Part shown: piece after piece, positions 17,375 through 26,396 of the stretch
Layout: each line of letters opens with the position of its first letter
Position numbering within the stretch: the first letter of the stretch is position 1
From: JANMZR01 sp040385875
Lineage (GTDB): Bacteria; Bacteroidota; Bacteroidia; Cytophagales; Spirosomataceae
Assembly (NCBI GenBank): GCA_040385875.1
Contig: JAZKGO010000146.1
Span: 1-31,785, forward strand
Direction of reading: 5' to 3'
DNA length: 31,785 bases
Program-made: the position numbers and the translations under genes
The notes under the pieces: model-generated
Databases searched by the model: none
What the model was told of the DNA's origin: nothing
What the model saw: the letters and a program-made list of their open reading frames with translations, nothing else

Positions 17375-18184
17375 CTATTTGTGCAATTCATGAATATTGG
17401 TGTAGATATAGTCGCCATGCCATGCCTCAAAATAGCTATTATATTTTTGGAAGAATTCACGGCGCTTGGCTTGATCCGGCCAATGTTCCCTGACCAATTT
17501 ACCATTGCTAGGCCGCACATTATCCATGTCCGTCATATTCTTAAATACCAAAACTTCTAAAAAGTCTCTTCCATCTGTACCCATATAATGGCGCATTGGA
17601 AAATAGCCCAATAAGCTATTGTTTTTCTGAATCACATGGTCAAAATATTCTTGAGATAGTGCCCTAAATTCTTTATTAGTACCCCCCTCAGGAAAAGCTA
17701 AATGTTTTTTCATAAACAATACAATTAAATTTGAATCTGCAGGGTTGGCTAGTTGTTTTGTAAATCTTACACTGGAATACATTTCATCTGAATGTACATT
17801 GGTATAGAATTTACGTCTTTTCATAAAAAATTCAGTCCTTTTTACAGAGTCAGGCCAAGCTGCTTTTTCGAGCACAAAGCTTTCTTCATCGGCTTTTTCC
17901 ATATTTGCTAAACTCTCATAAACTTGTACAAATATTATTTCTGAAACATCTGGAGTATAAAGATGACTCAAAGCATTTGCGCCAATAATGTATTTATTTT
18001 TCATCACTACTTTGGCATGATACTCTTTTTCTAAAGCCATTAGGTCATCAAAATTTAATCCAGAATCCATTTTCAAATGAGCTTTTGCCATATGTACAAT
18101 AACGGGTTTGTAATCGGCTTGTGCAAAACAAAATTGTAGATTGAGCAGGATAATGCCCATCAAAAGAGACAAAGACTTTTTCAT
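17375..18184 (-). CDS. Exported protein with two tandem repeats, dimeric alpha-beta barrel-like
   Basis: A 269-residue protein with a signal peptide (MKKSLSLLMGIILLNLQFCFA, cleaved near AQADY). The mature part is an internal duplication: about residues 28-139 and 152-265 align along their whole length. Each copy has a strand (VIVHMAKAHL / LIVLFMKKHL), a helix with EKEYHAKVV / SQEYFDHVI, a strand with SEIIFVQVYESLANME / DFLEVLVFKNMTDMD, then WPDSVKRTEFF / WPDQAKRREFF, and a final HSDEMYSS / HGDYIYTN. The alternating strand-helix pattern fits a pair of ferredoxin-like ABM/dimeric alpha-beta barrel units acting as a pseudo-dimer; that fold is inference. Function unknown. It is a single gene with a terminator behind it. 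Confidence 0.75.
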   Translation of the reverse strand: MKKSLSLLMGIILLNLQFCFAQADYKPVIVHMAKAHLKMDSGLNFDDLMALEKEYHAKVVMKNKYIIGANALSHLYTPDVSEIIFVQVYESLANMEKADEESFVLEKAAWPDSVKRTEFFMKRRKFYTNVHSDEMYSSVRFTKQLANPADSNLIVLFMKKHLAFPEGGTNKEFRALSQEYFDHVIQKNNSLLGYFPMRHYMGTDGRDFLEVLVFKNMTDMDNVRPSNGKLVREHWPDQAKRREFFQKYNSYFEAWHGDYIYTNIHELHK

Positions 18185-18745
18185 ATTTTATAAAGTTTAA
18201 TGGTAAAAAAATTGAGTTTAAAATAGCGAAAATTATATTTCATCCAAAAATAACCCAATTTATATAAGAATTATAATAAACTATATCATTTTTATTGAGT
18301 GGTAAATAAAGTGCTTTTAATAGCCAATTGATTGAGCATCAGATTTTTAAAAAAGTAATCTGGATTGTGGAATTTAAATTGAGTTTAAGCCGTAATTAAA
18401 GGCTTTTCAACTTAGATTAATTATACTTTATTGAAGCTTACCAAGAAGATTTTTAAAAAGAGCAGTTAATGATTTATGTTCAGATATTTCAAAAAATTGA
18501 AATGTAATCTATGCTTTTTTATTAAAGATTTCATTTTCGAATGTGAAGGTTAAAGTCTCTGCTTTAGTAACCTCTTCCATACCTGTTAATTAACACATCT
18601 GGAGTATCCTCCCACAATCCTATAAATCAAGTGATTTATTGCCAATTTTATTAAAAATATTCAATAATATGATTGTGATTTTGAGCATAATTTGCTAATT
18701 TTGCGGTCTGAAATTTAAGAATATAATACCATATATAACAAAACA
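18185..18745. other. 561-base divergent intergenic region
   Basis: It lies between the exported repeat protein gene (reverse) and atpD (forward). I see no coding region. It holds the atpD promoter (18673-18703), a TATTTTTG box on the reverse strand at 18245-18252 that may serve the repeat protein gene, and two weak hairpins: CAGATT/AATCTG at 18340-18362 and AAGCC/GGCTT at 18387-18405. An unannotated small RNA is possible but nothing specific supports it. Confidence 0.5.
18673..18703 (+). promoter_or_regulatory. Predicted Bacteroidota promoter of atpD-atpC
   Basis: TTG at 18673-18675, a 20-base spacer and TAATTTTG at 18696-18703 match the TTG-N17-23-TAnnTTTG pattern of the Bacteroidota housekeeping sigma factor. 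Transcription would start near 18710, giving a leader of about 35 bases before the atpD ATG. Confidence 0.65.
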
Positions 18746-20266
18746 ATGGCAGAAACAGTCAATAAAGGTAGAATTACCCAAGTAATCGGGCCAGTAGTGG
18801 ACGTTGCATTTGATGGCGACGGAGCACATTTACCGGCAATCCTCAACGCATTGACCGCTACAAAATCGAGCGGAGCAGTGGTGGTTTTAGAAGTTCAACA
18901 ACATCTTGGCGAAGACCGTGTACGTACCATTGCAATGGACGGAACCGAAGGCTTGAGCCGTGGCCAAGAAGTTACTGACTTGGGAACTCCGATGACAATG
19001 CCATCAGGCGAAGCCATCAAAGGTCGTTTGTTCAACGTAGTTGGAGAGGCGATTGACGGTATTCCTCAACCAAAATCTGCTAAAGGACTTCCGATTCACC
19101 GTGAGGCACCTAAATTTGACGAGTTAGCTACCTCAACGGAGGTGCTTTTTACAGGTATTAAAGTGATTGATCTTTTGGCTCCTTATGTAAAAGGGGGTAA
19201 AATTGGATTGTTCGGAGGTGCGGGTGTGGGTAAAACCGTACTCATCATGGAATTGATTAATAACATTGCGAAAGCTTATGAAGGTCTTTCGGTATTTGCG
19301 GGTGTGGGTGAGCGTACTCGTGAGGGGAATGACTTATTGCGTGAGATGATTGAATCGAACGTAATTCGTTACGGTGACGATTTCAAGCATGCCATGGAAG
19401 CTGGTCAATGGGATTTGAGCAAAGTGGATGAAAAAGCACTTTTAAGCTCGCAAGCTACTTTGGTGTTTGGTCAAATGAATGAGCCGCCAGGTGCACGTGC
19501 ACGTGTGGCATTGTCAGGTTTGACAGTTGCAGAACATTTCCGTGATGCAGAAGGTGAGGAGCAAGGTCGTGATATCCTTTTCTTTATTGATAATATTTTC
19601 CGTTTCACTCAAGCGGGTTCTGAGGTATCAGCACTTTTGGGTCGTATGCCTTCAGCGGTGGGTTACCAACCAACTTTGGCCACAGAAATGGGTGCCATGC
19701 AAGAGCGTATCACGTCTACAAAGCGAGGTTCAATTACCTCAGTACAAGCGGTTTATGTACCTGCCGATGACTTAACTGACCCTGCTCCGGCCACAACCTT
19801 TACTCACTTAGATGCCACTACTGTACTTTCACGTAAAATCGCCGAATTAGGAATTTATCCTGCTGTGGATCCATTGGATTCCACTTCAAGGATACTTTCA
19901 GCGGAAGTTTTGGGTGATAATCATTACAATACTGCTCAGCGTGTGAAAGAAATTTTACAACGTTACAAAGAGCTTCAGGATATTATTGCCATCCTTGGTT
20001 TGGATGAGCTTTCAGAAGAAGATAAATTAGTGGTATCTCGTGCTCGTCGAGTGCAGCGTTTCTTGTCACAACCTTTCTTTGTGGCGGAGCAATTTACAGG
20101 TTTGAAAGGCGCATTGGTTGATATCAATGATACCATCAAAGGTTTCAATGAAATCATTGACGGAAAGCATGATCACCTTCCAGAAGCAGCATTCAACTTG
20201 GTAGGTACTATCGAAAATGCAACTGAAAAAGGAGAGAGATTGATTGCTGAGGCGGCTGGTAGATAG
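18746..20266 (+). CDS. atpD: F1Fo ATP synthase subunit beta
   Basis: The 506-residue catalytic subunit of F1. The N-terminal barrel starts KGRITQVIGPVVDVAFD. The P-loop GLFGGAGVGKTVLIMELINN binds the ATP phosphates, GVGERTREGNDLLREM carries the catalytic Glu of the GER motif, and ILFFIDNIFRFTQAGSEVSALLGRMPSA holds the Walker B Asp. The ALDxTSR-like segment is PLDSTSR, as usual for beta. The C-terminal domain contains ILGLDELSEEDK, the DELSEED element that contacts gamma. Length is slightly above the common 460-480, typical for Bacteroidota. It is followed after 51 bases by atpC; the remaining atp genes are not nearby. Confidence 0.98.
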   Translation: MAETVNKGRITQVIGPVVDVAFDGDGAHLPAILNALTATKSSGAVVVLEVQQHLGEDRVRTIAMDGTEGLSRGQEVTDLGTPMTMPSGEAIKGRLFNVVGEAIDGIPQPKSAKGLPIHREAPKFDELATSTEVLFTGIKVIDLLAPYVKGGKIGLFGGAGVGKTVLIMELINNIAKAYEGLSVFAGVGERTREGNDLLREMIESNVIRYGDDFKHAMEAGQWDLSKVDEKALLSSQATLVFGQMNEPPGARARVALSGLTVAEHFRDAEGEEQGRDILFFIDNIFRFTQAGSEVSALLGRMPSAVGYQPTLATEMGAMQERITSTKRGSITSVQAVYVPADDLTDPAPATTFTHLDATTVLSRKIAELGIYPAVDPLDSTSRILSAEVLGDNHYNTAQRVKEILQRYKELQDIIAILGLDELSEEDKLVVSRARRVQRFLSQPFFVAEQFTGLKGALVDINDTIKGFNEIIDGKHDHLPEAAFNLVGTIENATEKGERLIAEAAGR

Positions 20267-20317
20267 TTATTTGTTATTAGGAAATTGGTAATTAGTAACG
20301 AGAATATTTAGAAAATT

Positions 20318-20548
20318 ATGAAATTAGAAATAATAACACCCGATAAAAAAGTATTTGATGGCGAAGTGGATGTAGTTACATTGCCAGGTGTAAGTGGATC
20401 TTTTCAAGTATTGAAAGACCACGCTCCTCTAGTAAGCACTCTTGCAAAAGGTGAATTAGTGGCAGATAAAAATACTTTCATGATTGATGGAGGCGTGGTG
20501 GAAGTATTAAAAAACAAAGTTTTAGTATTGGCAGAGGCGATAGTTTAA
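20318..20548 (+). CDS. atpC: F1Fo ATP synthase subunit epsilon, short form
   Basis: A 76-residue protein consisting only of the N-terminal beta-sandwich of epsilon: MKLEIITPDKKVFDGEVDVV, LPGVSGSFQVLKDHAPLVST and the FMIDGGVVEVLKNKVLVLAE strand. The C-terminal two-helix domain, about 50-60 residues in E. coli, which inhibits ATP hydrolysis, is absent. A short epsilon is usual in Bacteroidota. It still couples gamma to the c-ring. It pairs with atpD on one transcript and ends before a strong terminator. Confidence 0.95.
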   Translation: MKLEIITPDKKVFDGEVDVVTLPGVSGSFQVLKDHAPLVSTLAKGELVADKNTFMIDGGVVEVLKNKVLVLAEAIV

Positions 20549-20575
20549 TTTATTGTTAATTAGGTTTTTTTTGTG

Positions 20576-20610
20576 AAAGGAATGAGTCGAAAGATTTGTT
20601 CCTTTTTTTT
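20576..20610 (+). terminator. Rho-independent terminator of atpD-atpC
   Basis: AAAGGAA and TTCCTTT form the outer 7 pairs; inside, TGAGTC and GATTTG add six more (three of them G-T pairs) closed by a GAAA tetraloop. Eight or so T follow. It lies 28 bases past the atpC stop. Confidence 0.85.
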
Positions 20611-20638
20611 CTAAATTTTATCGAAACAAATAATTTCT

Positions 20639-20650
20639 GATAGTACTATC
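20639..20650. repeat. Perfect 12-bp palindrome upstream of the outer-membrane protein gene
   Basis: GATAGTACTATC, followed at once by a second GTACTAT. It lies 166 bases before the outer-membrane protein ATG and just ahead of the dispersed palindrome copy. Possible operator; no regulator identified. Confidence 0.35.
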
Positions 20651-20679
20651 GTACTATTTATTTCTATATAATAGATTTC

Positions 20680-20713
20680 AGATATGTCAACTTTTCTAAA
20701 GTTAGCAAATCTA
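20680..20713. repeat. Intergenic palindrome, copy 2 of a dispersed element
   Basis: AGATATGTCAACTTT, a short TCT loop, AAAGTTAGCAAATCTA: an imperfect hairpin whose 20685-20713 part matches 565-593 at 24 of 29 bases. It sits about 103 bases before the outer-membrane protein gene. Both copies lie ahead of genes for outer-membrane proteins. Confidence 0.6.
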
Positions 20714-20815
20714 GGTTTCCATACTCTTGATTACCGTTTAATCAATAAATAAAATCTTTAATAGAGATTCTCCTTATATTTACCTCATTACCAATAAATT
20801 ACTCAACCCATTATT

Positions 20816-21436
20816 ATGATGAAAAAGCAAATAATATTGATCCTGTTCTTTTGCCCCTTTATTGTAAACTCTCAAATTGGGATAAAAGCAGGGCTTAATT
20901 TTGCCAATGTTTCCAATGCAAAAGACATCAATAGCGGTACCCAAACGGGCTTTCATGCTGGTATTTTCATTGCTCCAACACCGAAAAAGAAATTAATTAC
21001 TTCTCGTGCCGAGTTGATCTTTTCCCGCCAAGGGTACAATTTTAAAACCAGCACCAATACTGGAGACGTGAACCTTGATTATGTAATATTGAGTCCATTG
21101 ATGGGGATTAATTTGACTAAGTTTGTGCAACTACAAATAGGAGCACAAACGGCTATTCTGGTTTCGGCACAGGCGGAAAATACCGATGCTAGCCCTATTG
21201 ACTTAGGAGGTGCCCAAAAAATAATCGATTTGTACAATCGTTTTGACTATGGGTATGCGGTAGGAGTGGAGGTGCATCCTATTAAGAATTTGCTATTAAG
21301 TGCAAGATACAATGTGAGTTTAGCCAAGATTTACAAAAGTATTCAAAGCTTTCAATTACCCTCATTTACCGCCGAAGATGCCAAAAATAATGTGATTCAA
21401 CTATCGGCAGGCTTTCGATTTGGTGGGATGAAATAG
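20816..21436 (+). CDS. Outer-membrane beta-barrel protein (PorT-like fold family)
   Basis: A 206-residue protein with a signal peptide (MMKKQIILILFFCPFIVNS, then QIGIKAG). The mature chain has the amphipathic strand pattern of small eight-stranded barrels: GIKAGLNFANVS, TGFHAGIFIAP, LITSRAELIFSRQGYNF, LDYVILSPLMGINL, FVQLQIGAQTAILVSAQ, YGYAVGVEVHP, NLLLSARYNVSL and a final VIQLSAGFRFGG. GIKAGLN near the N terminus is typical of the Bacteroidota outer-membrane beta-barrel domain. Either of two adjacent ATGs could start it. The ligand is unknown. It converges with the cupin gene, 17 bases apart. Confidence 0.8.
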   Translation: MMKKQIILILFFCPFIVNSQIGIKAGLNFANVSNAKDINSGTQTGFHAGIFIAPTPKKKLITSRAELIFSRQGYNFKTSTNTGDVNLDYVILSPLMGINLTKFVQLQIGAQTAILVSAQAENTDASPIDLGGAQKIIDLYNRFDYGYAVGVEVHPIKNLLLSARYNVSLAKIYKSIQSFQLPSFTAEDAKNNVIQLSAGFRFGGMK

Positions 21437-21453
21437 AAATGAAATATTCCATT

Positions 21454-21753
21454 TTATACAAAAATCACCCAGGTAGCAAAGTCTTCGGTGAAATCATAAA
21501 ACCGATGCTCAAGATGGGCTGGCACAAAAATGAGATCCGTTGCTTTGAATGAATAATGTTCTCCGCCATTCTGGAACATACCTGATCCTGAGATGATTAC
21601 ATAAATTTCATCTTGCTCATGTGGCCTCTGAAGGTCAATTTTAACAGGCTTGTATAGTTCTACAGAGATATTCTCTTTTCGAAATGTTTCTATGAAATGC
21701 TTATCTTCAGAAGCATATAATTTTTGTAATATTTCAGAAGTTTCTAATTTCAT
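21454..21753 (-). CDS. Cupin-domain protein
   Basis: A 99-residue single-domain cupin. PHEQDEIYVIISGSGMF is cupin motif 1 (a H-x-x-D-E-I variant of the metal-binding G(X)5HXH(X)3,4E pattern with only one of the histidines), and DLIFVPAHLEHRFYDF is motif 2, with the two histidines of P-x-x-x-x-H. Cytosolic, probably metal-binding; substrate unknown. It starts 147 bases downstream of dabB on the same strand. It might be the tail of that operon, but the gap and lack of functional link make this weak. Confidence 0.75.
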   Translation of the reverse strand: MKLETSEILQKLYASEDKHFIETFRKENISVELYKPVKIDLQRPHEQDEIYVIISGSGMFQNGGEHYSFKATDLIFVPAHLEHRFYDFTEDFATWVIFV

Positions 21754-21900
21754 AACTTATCAATTCTCTTTCATAAAATTGTCGCTCTTTTGAAAATTTT
21801 GTTTTATGAATAGATTTTTAGCCCCAATAGCAAGTCTTTTTATTTCTCCAAGTACTGAATAATCCAAGCGGTTCAAAGATCGTACCAGCTAAATAAATTT

Positions 21901-23772
21901 CTATGATGAACGATAAGCCGTAGCATGCGAGACTTTTTTATGCTGACCCATGAATATTCTGGCGTAAACTCTAAGTATTGCTAATTCGATAAAAAGGAAA
22001 CTCAGTGCAGTAATAATAATAAAAATATAATCGGTTTTATAAATATGGCAAAAGAGTACGTCAATACCAATAAAGCTTGGCGTAAAGGGTAATCCAGCCA
22101 CTCCCAGGCCAGCCACAATAAAGATTAAACCAAGCTTTGGGGTTTCGTATGAATAGCCATGAAATTGACTCAACTCTATATTATGGTCAATGGCGGCTAC
22201 TTTTTTTAAACATATAAAACCAATCAGCCACATTATAAGAGAACCTCCCAAATACCAAATCACATAATTTATAATAAAATTTTTATCCAATAACATTACT
22301 GAAATAGCAATGAACACCTGGGCAAAAAGTATGTAAGTCCAAGCCAAAAGTGCCATACCTCTTTCTGTTAATGCTTTTAAAACCAATAAAAGTCCAACCA
22401 AGGCATAAATATAGGGCAAAGATTTATCGATATTTTCAGTCAGAAAATTATCATCTACTTTAGAGACAATACCGATTATTAGTACCAAGGCAATCGTAAT
22501 GATTAGCAGTACCTTTGGTAATTGATCAAGTTTTTGCCCCAACTTTTTGAAAGGGTTCCATAAATATTGAACCTGAAATGTATCGAGTCCCCATTCTTTT
22601 ACAGATAATATATAAAGCGAATGGTTAATTTTTGTAAGAATCGGGCTGCCTATGGATTCACTTTTCGGCACAAAATTGTAAAACATATTATGTATTTTGT
22701 AACCTAATATAGAAGGTGAAACCAACAGTTGATAAGTACGAAGCAAAGCATTACCAACAAAATGTATTAAGGCTAAACTATGTAATCCAACCGCTATTTC
22801 AATGAAGATCAACCCCAGTTGAGTAATTGATGAATAGGCAATTTGTGTTTTTACGGACGACTGCACTTTTGCAATATTGGTGGCGATAAAAGCTGTGATA
22901 AGCCCTAAAATGACAATTAATATTTTTATTAAATAAAAGCTTGCCCAAAAAGGGTAGGTACGTAGCAAAAGAAAAGCACCTAAATGCACTGAAAGTGATC
23001 CATAAAATATTGCAGAGGAGGTAGTGGGTCCTTCCATAGCCCGTGGTAACCAGGATGAAAAAGGAAAAATGGCTGATTTCACGGAAGCAGATACTAATAG
23101 CATTATGGCTATAAAGAGGGCGTATCCATAATTCTCGATTAAAGGCAATTGAACAAATTGAAGATTATTCAACTGTGCAAATGTAATATTTTGATGCCAA
23201 AGATGATGGCACATCCACATGGCAAGGATAAGACAAACATCTCCCAAACGATAAACAGAAATTACCTTTAGGGCATTTTTAACTGGCAAATATCTGTCAC
23301 GATAAAATGAAATTAATAAAAACGAGCATACTCCCAATATTTCCCAGCCAATAAATAGTGTTTCAAAATTTCCTGAAAATACAATCAGATTATATCCTAA
23401 AAAAAACAGCAAAAGGAGATTGAAAAATCTTTTAAAGCCTTCATCTCTATGCAAATAAAATCGGCTAAAAATGGCAACCAGTAGCATTAGCGTCGACCCA
23501 ACCAAAGCAAATACAATTGTGATTTTATCCAAATAAAAATCAATAAAAATCTCAATATCATCTGCATTGAAAAGTACTATATGTTTGATATCTAATTGTT
23601 TAAAACCATCATTAATCCAAAAAGCCGTAAAAACTAGAAATAGTAATAAGTGAATACCAACGCTACTTATGGTAAATTTTGAGAGCAATTTTTCATTTGA
23701 TTTGGGTAATACCAAGCTCACCAAAAATCCGAGAAATGGCAACCAAATAAATAATTGAATATATAGTGACAT
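21901..23772 (-). CDS. dabB: DabB-type proton-conducting membrane subunit (NuoL-like) of an inorganic carbon accumulation complex
   Basis: A 623-residue polytopic protein of the complex I NuoL/Mrp antiporter family. The helix with LFIGWEILGVCSFLLISFYR carries the conserved Glu144, and SVKSAIFPFSSWLPRAMEGPTT carries Lys232 and the proton-channel signature. Some 14-16 hydrophobic helices are visible from MSLYIQLFIWLPFLGFL onward. There are no other nuo or mrp genes near it. Instead it follows dabA by 17 bases on the same strand, the arrangement of DabAB, where DabB is thought to use the ion gradient to drive one-way CO2 hydration by DabA. Known relatives include MpsA of MpsAB. The gene name rests on this pairing. 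Confidence 0.88.
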   Translation of the reverse strand: MSLYIQLFIWLPFLGFLVSLVLPKSNEKLLSKFTISSVGIHLLLFLVFTAFWINDGFKQLDIKHIVLFNADDIEIFIDFYLDKITIVFALVGSTLMLLVAIFSRFYLHRDEGFKRFFNLLLLFFLGYNLIVFSGNFETLFIGWEILGVCSFLLISFYRDRYLPVKNALKVISVYRLGDVCLILAMWMCHHLWHQNITFAQLNNLQFVQLPLIENYGYALFIAIMLLVSASVKSAIFPFSSWLPRAMEGPTTSSAIFYGSLSVHLGAFLLLRTYPFWASFYLIKILIVILGLITAFIATNIAKVQSSVKTQIAYSSITQLGLIFIEIAVGLHSLALIHFVGNALLRTYQLLVSPSILGYKIHNMFYNFVPKSESIGSPILTKINHSLYILSVKEWGLDTFQVQYLWNPFKKLGQKLDQLPKVLLIITIALVLIIGIVSKVDDNFLTENIDKSLPYIYALVGLLLVLKALTERGMALLAWTYILFAQVFIAISVMLLDKNFIINYVIWYLGGSLIMWLIGFICLKKVAAIDHNIELSQFHGYSYETPKLGLIFIVAGLGVAGLPFTPSFIGIDVLFCHIYKTDYIFIIITALSFLFIELAILRVYARIFMGQHKKVSHATAYRSS

Positions 23773-23789
23773 TAAATAATTTTTAAATA

Positions 23790-26396
23790 CTAATTCAAGG
23801 CATACACTGAAAGATTTTCTTTGGTGGCATCCGCAATATAATTTGAGTTCATCTCTTTGGCCGATTCAATTAATGCATTAGTATCCCCAATGCGCTTAAT
23901 TTCTTTTGCGATGGGGTTATATTCCGTAAAAACACCATTTTTGAACACTGAAAACTGATTATTTTCGGGATTTATCGCCACCAAATGTACCCAATCATTA
24001 ATAAACCATTCGTACATACTTGGTTCTGATTGAATGGTTTTCAATACAATTTCCGGGAAATGCTCCACAATAATCAGAAGACGAATAGGGTCGTGTACTT
24101 CGATCATTTGCAATGGTAAGCCTGGTCTTAAATCACCATCACAACTGTTGGCTACTCCAATGAGACCCATTACATGATGAGGGAGTTTAGTACCAGCGCC
24201 TAGTTTGTGATTGTCGACTCTTGAAAAATAATATTCCAAATTGATGCCCCCACAAACGGGCCCAAGTGGCCTCATTACACCTTGAAGCACCTTCCCTTCA
24301 GGGTCTGTTAGATAATCATAAGAATTTAGGAAGGCACGGCGGTCTAAAAAAATATTTTTAGTGAGGCTTCTTCTTCCAACAATACATAACGAATTGGTGC
24401 CATGGCCTAACTCAGGGCGAGGCTCAAACAAGGAAACGGATCTATCTTTAATCGCTTTGCGCACTTTTTCTAAACTGCCTTTTGTTTGAATAGAAGCAAA
24501 CCTTCTTGACCTTTCTTTTGCATTCAAATCGAGTGCTTTTTCAAAAGAAATCTTATTGATTTTATGCCTTTCTTTGTTTTTGGGGATGGAAATATGTCTG
24601 TCAAAAAACTGGATTTCATCAGCGGCAGTATCATGAAGTGCTCCAATAAATTCTGTTTCAGCTGGTATTATAATCCCTCTTTCTTTCAGTAAATCTCTCA
24701 CTTTTATGTGATTAGCCATATCAGAAGCCACTCTTGCATTGACCGATCCCGGTCTTCCACTGCAAGCACCACAATCATGGGCACCATGGTGAGGGTTATT
24801 AGCGCTGCTTGAGCCATGGGCAATAATGTATACCAAAGGTGCAAAATGGTCAATAAGCCCTATACTTCTTAAAAGGCCTTCTACACGGTTGGTCATTTCT
24901 TCAATGGTAAAGCCAATTTGAAGCCCATTTTCAGTATCATCAAGACTTTTATTTTCAACACTTAGGCTTGATGCTTTATCCACATGACTGAAAGCGTTGG
25001 AAATTGCGGGGCTCATTTTTGGTCTGAAAATCGTAAGCCATAATTTTACCCCAGCCCAAAAGCCAAGAATGATAGACATAAATAATCCAAAAATGAAGTG
25101 GGTGGATTTTTCAGAATATAACAACTCGTGCTCACGATGTGAATGTACCTCCGATTCCTTGATTAGAAATTTTGGCGTAACGGGCGCCGGGCAAAGTTTA
25201 TCATAAAACTTTCCATTTTCAGGATGAAAATAGAACTCAACTCCAAAGAAACCTGGAGCACCAAAAGTTTCACTAGCTTTATCAACCAATTCAATATTTC
25301 TTCTGATAGAGCATTCCCTTTCATCAATGCAGAATATAGCTTGAAATTTTACTCTAACTTCTGATGAAGGTGCATTCGAGCCTTCTAGTGATTTTGATAC
25401 ACGCAAACCAGCCAATACTTCGTCATAATAACTCCACTCAAAGGCGTTTTGCCATAATTCCAAAACGCTGTAGAGTTCTGTATTGTCAATATTTGCAAAT
25501 AAATGTATTGGTTTTTCTTGTACTTTTTCGGATAGAGGTCCCCATTTTGAGCCTAATTGAGACTCTAGTGCATCAATTTCTAATAATAGCTCAAGCAAAA
25601 TAAAATCTGCAAGTTTGATTGGCCGTTGGTCTAAAAGTACATGAGATTGTTGCTCCACCGTAGCCACCATACCAGACCAGCCTCTATGACTAAATTGTTG
25701 ATCAAACAAATATTGCTCAAAATAAACCTCATTCCCAACTACTATTTTCAACAAATCAGGGATTGAAATATGTTCGGTAAGCAAAAGATTTGTTGCCCTT
25801 TTTGTTTTGAAAAAGCTGGTGAAACTATTTTTTTCTAAAGCTATAATAGAGCTAATCAGGCCACCATTGCTTTGAGGGAATACTTGCGATGCTACCCCTT
25901 GATCCAAATAGCAATTGATAATTCTGAAAAGGAGAGGTTGCACTAGATTGTCTAAATCTATAGCGTATTTACTTTTCCAATTCGCTCTAAAGCGTCCTAT
26001 CCTTGGCTCATTTTCTTCATTGTACTGGTCAAAAAGAAGTTTATTTTTCCAATAAATTAACTCAACTCTGCCTTTGTGTTGAACAATAACTTGTTCTAAA
26101 ATGTCATCATTTATTCTTCCTATTTCATACAGTTTTCTATAGTCTTTTAATTCGAGCGTGACTTGGTAGCCAAATACTTTAGATGCTTTAAATATTGCAT
26201 CATAAAAGCTCATTTGCTGAAAAGCATGGAGGGAATTATGATGAATGAAATCTTTTAGTGGAGTTTGGGTTGGCAAAAAATGCTTAAGCTCCTCCAAAAT
26301 AGGATTCAAATTAAAGGAGTGTGTTTTGGTTATATCCCCAATTGAATGGTTATCAGTTGCGCTAGCAGCTTTATGTCCCATTGCTATTTTGGTCAT
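23790..26396 (-). CDS. dabA: DabA-type catalytic subunit (UPF0753/DUF2309) of an inorganic carbon accumulation complex
   Basis: An 868-residue cytoplasmic-face protein related distantly to beta-carbonic anhydrases. FQAIFCIDERECSIRR supplies Cys356 and Asp358. AHGSSSANNPHHGAHDCGAC supplies His527 and Cys542, in the same 15-residue spacing as His524 and Cys539 of the Halothiobacillus protein. These four are the zinc and active-site residues, so the enzyme looks intact. The N terminus has NPILEELKHFLPTQTPLKDFIHHNSLHAFQ, a family hallmark. A hydrophobic helix around 434-456 (FIFGLFMSIILGFWAGVKLW) may contact DabB. Its ATG overlaps the carbonic anhydrase TGA by 4 bases (ATGA), so translation is probably coupled. 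Expected role: vectorial CO2 hydration to trap bicarbonate. Confidence 0.93.
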   Translation of the reverse strand: MTKIAMGHKAASATDNHSIGDITKTHSFNLNPILEELKHFLPTQTPLKDFIHHNSLHAFQQMSFYDAIFKASKVFGYQVTLELKDYRKLYEIGRINDDILEQVIVQHKGRVELIYWKNKLLFDQYNEENEPRIGRFRANWKSKYAIDLDNLVQPLLFRIINCYLDQGVASQVFPQSNGGLISSIIALEKNSFTSFFKTKRATNLLLTEHISIPDLLKIVVGNEVYFEQYLFDQQFSHRGWSGMVATVEQQSHVLLDQRPIKLADFILLELLLEIDALESQLGSKWGPLSEKVQEKPIHLFANIDNTELYSVLELWQNAFEWSYYDEVLAGLRVSKSLEGSNAPSSEVRVKFQAIFCIDERECSIRRNIELVDKASETFGAPGFFGVEFYFHPENGKFYDKLCPAPVTPKFLIKESEVHSHREHELLYSEKSTHFIFGLFMSIILGFWAGVKLWLTIFRPKMSPAISNAFSHVDKASSLSVENKSLDDTENGLQIGFTIEEMTNRVEGLLRSIGLIDHFAPLVYIIAHGSSSANNPHHGAHDCGACSGRPGSVNARVASDMANHIKVRDLLKERGIIIPAETEFIGALHDTAADEIQFFDRHISIPKNKERHKINKISFEKALDLNAKERSRRFASIQTKGSLEKVRKAIKDRSVSLFEPRPELGHGTNSLCIVGRRSLTKNIFLDRRAFLNSYDYLTDPEGKVLQGVMRPLGPVCGGINLEYYFSRVDNHKLGAGTKLPHHVMGLIGVANSCDGDLRPGLPLQMIEVHDPIRLLIIVEHFPEIVLKTIQSEPSMYEWFINDWVHLVAINPENNQFSVFKNGVFTEYNPIAKEIKRIGDTNALIESAKEMNSNYIADATKENLSVYALN

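Noticed and set aside
21754..21900. Open stretch on the reverse strand reading YLAGTIFEPLGLFSTW and a few more residues, downstream of dabB
   Set aside because: It has no start codon of its own, is about 30 codons long and overlaps the dabB end in another frame. It might be a gene remnant, but nothing supports that.
21901..23772. DabB as a NuoL subunit of complex I or an Mrp antiporter subunit
   Set aside because: No other nuo or mrp genes flank it, and it is paired by 17 bases with dabA, so the DabB assignment is better supported.
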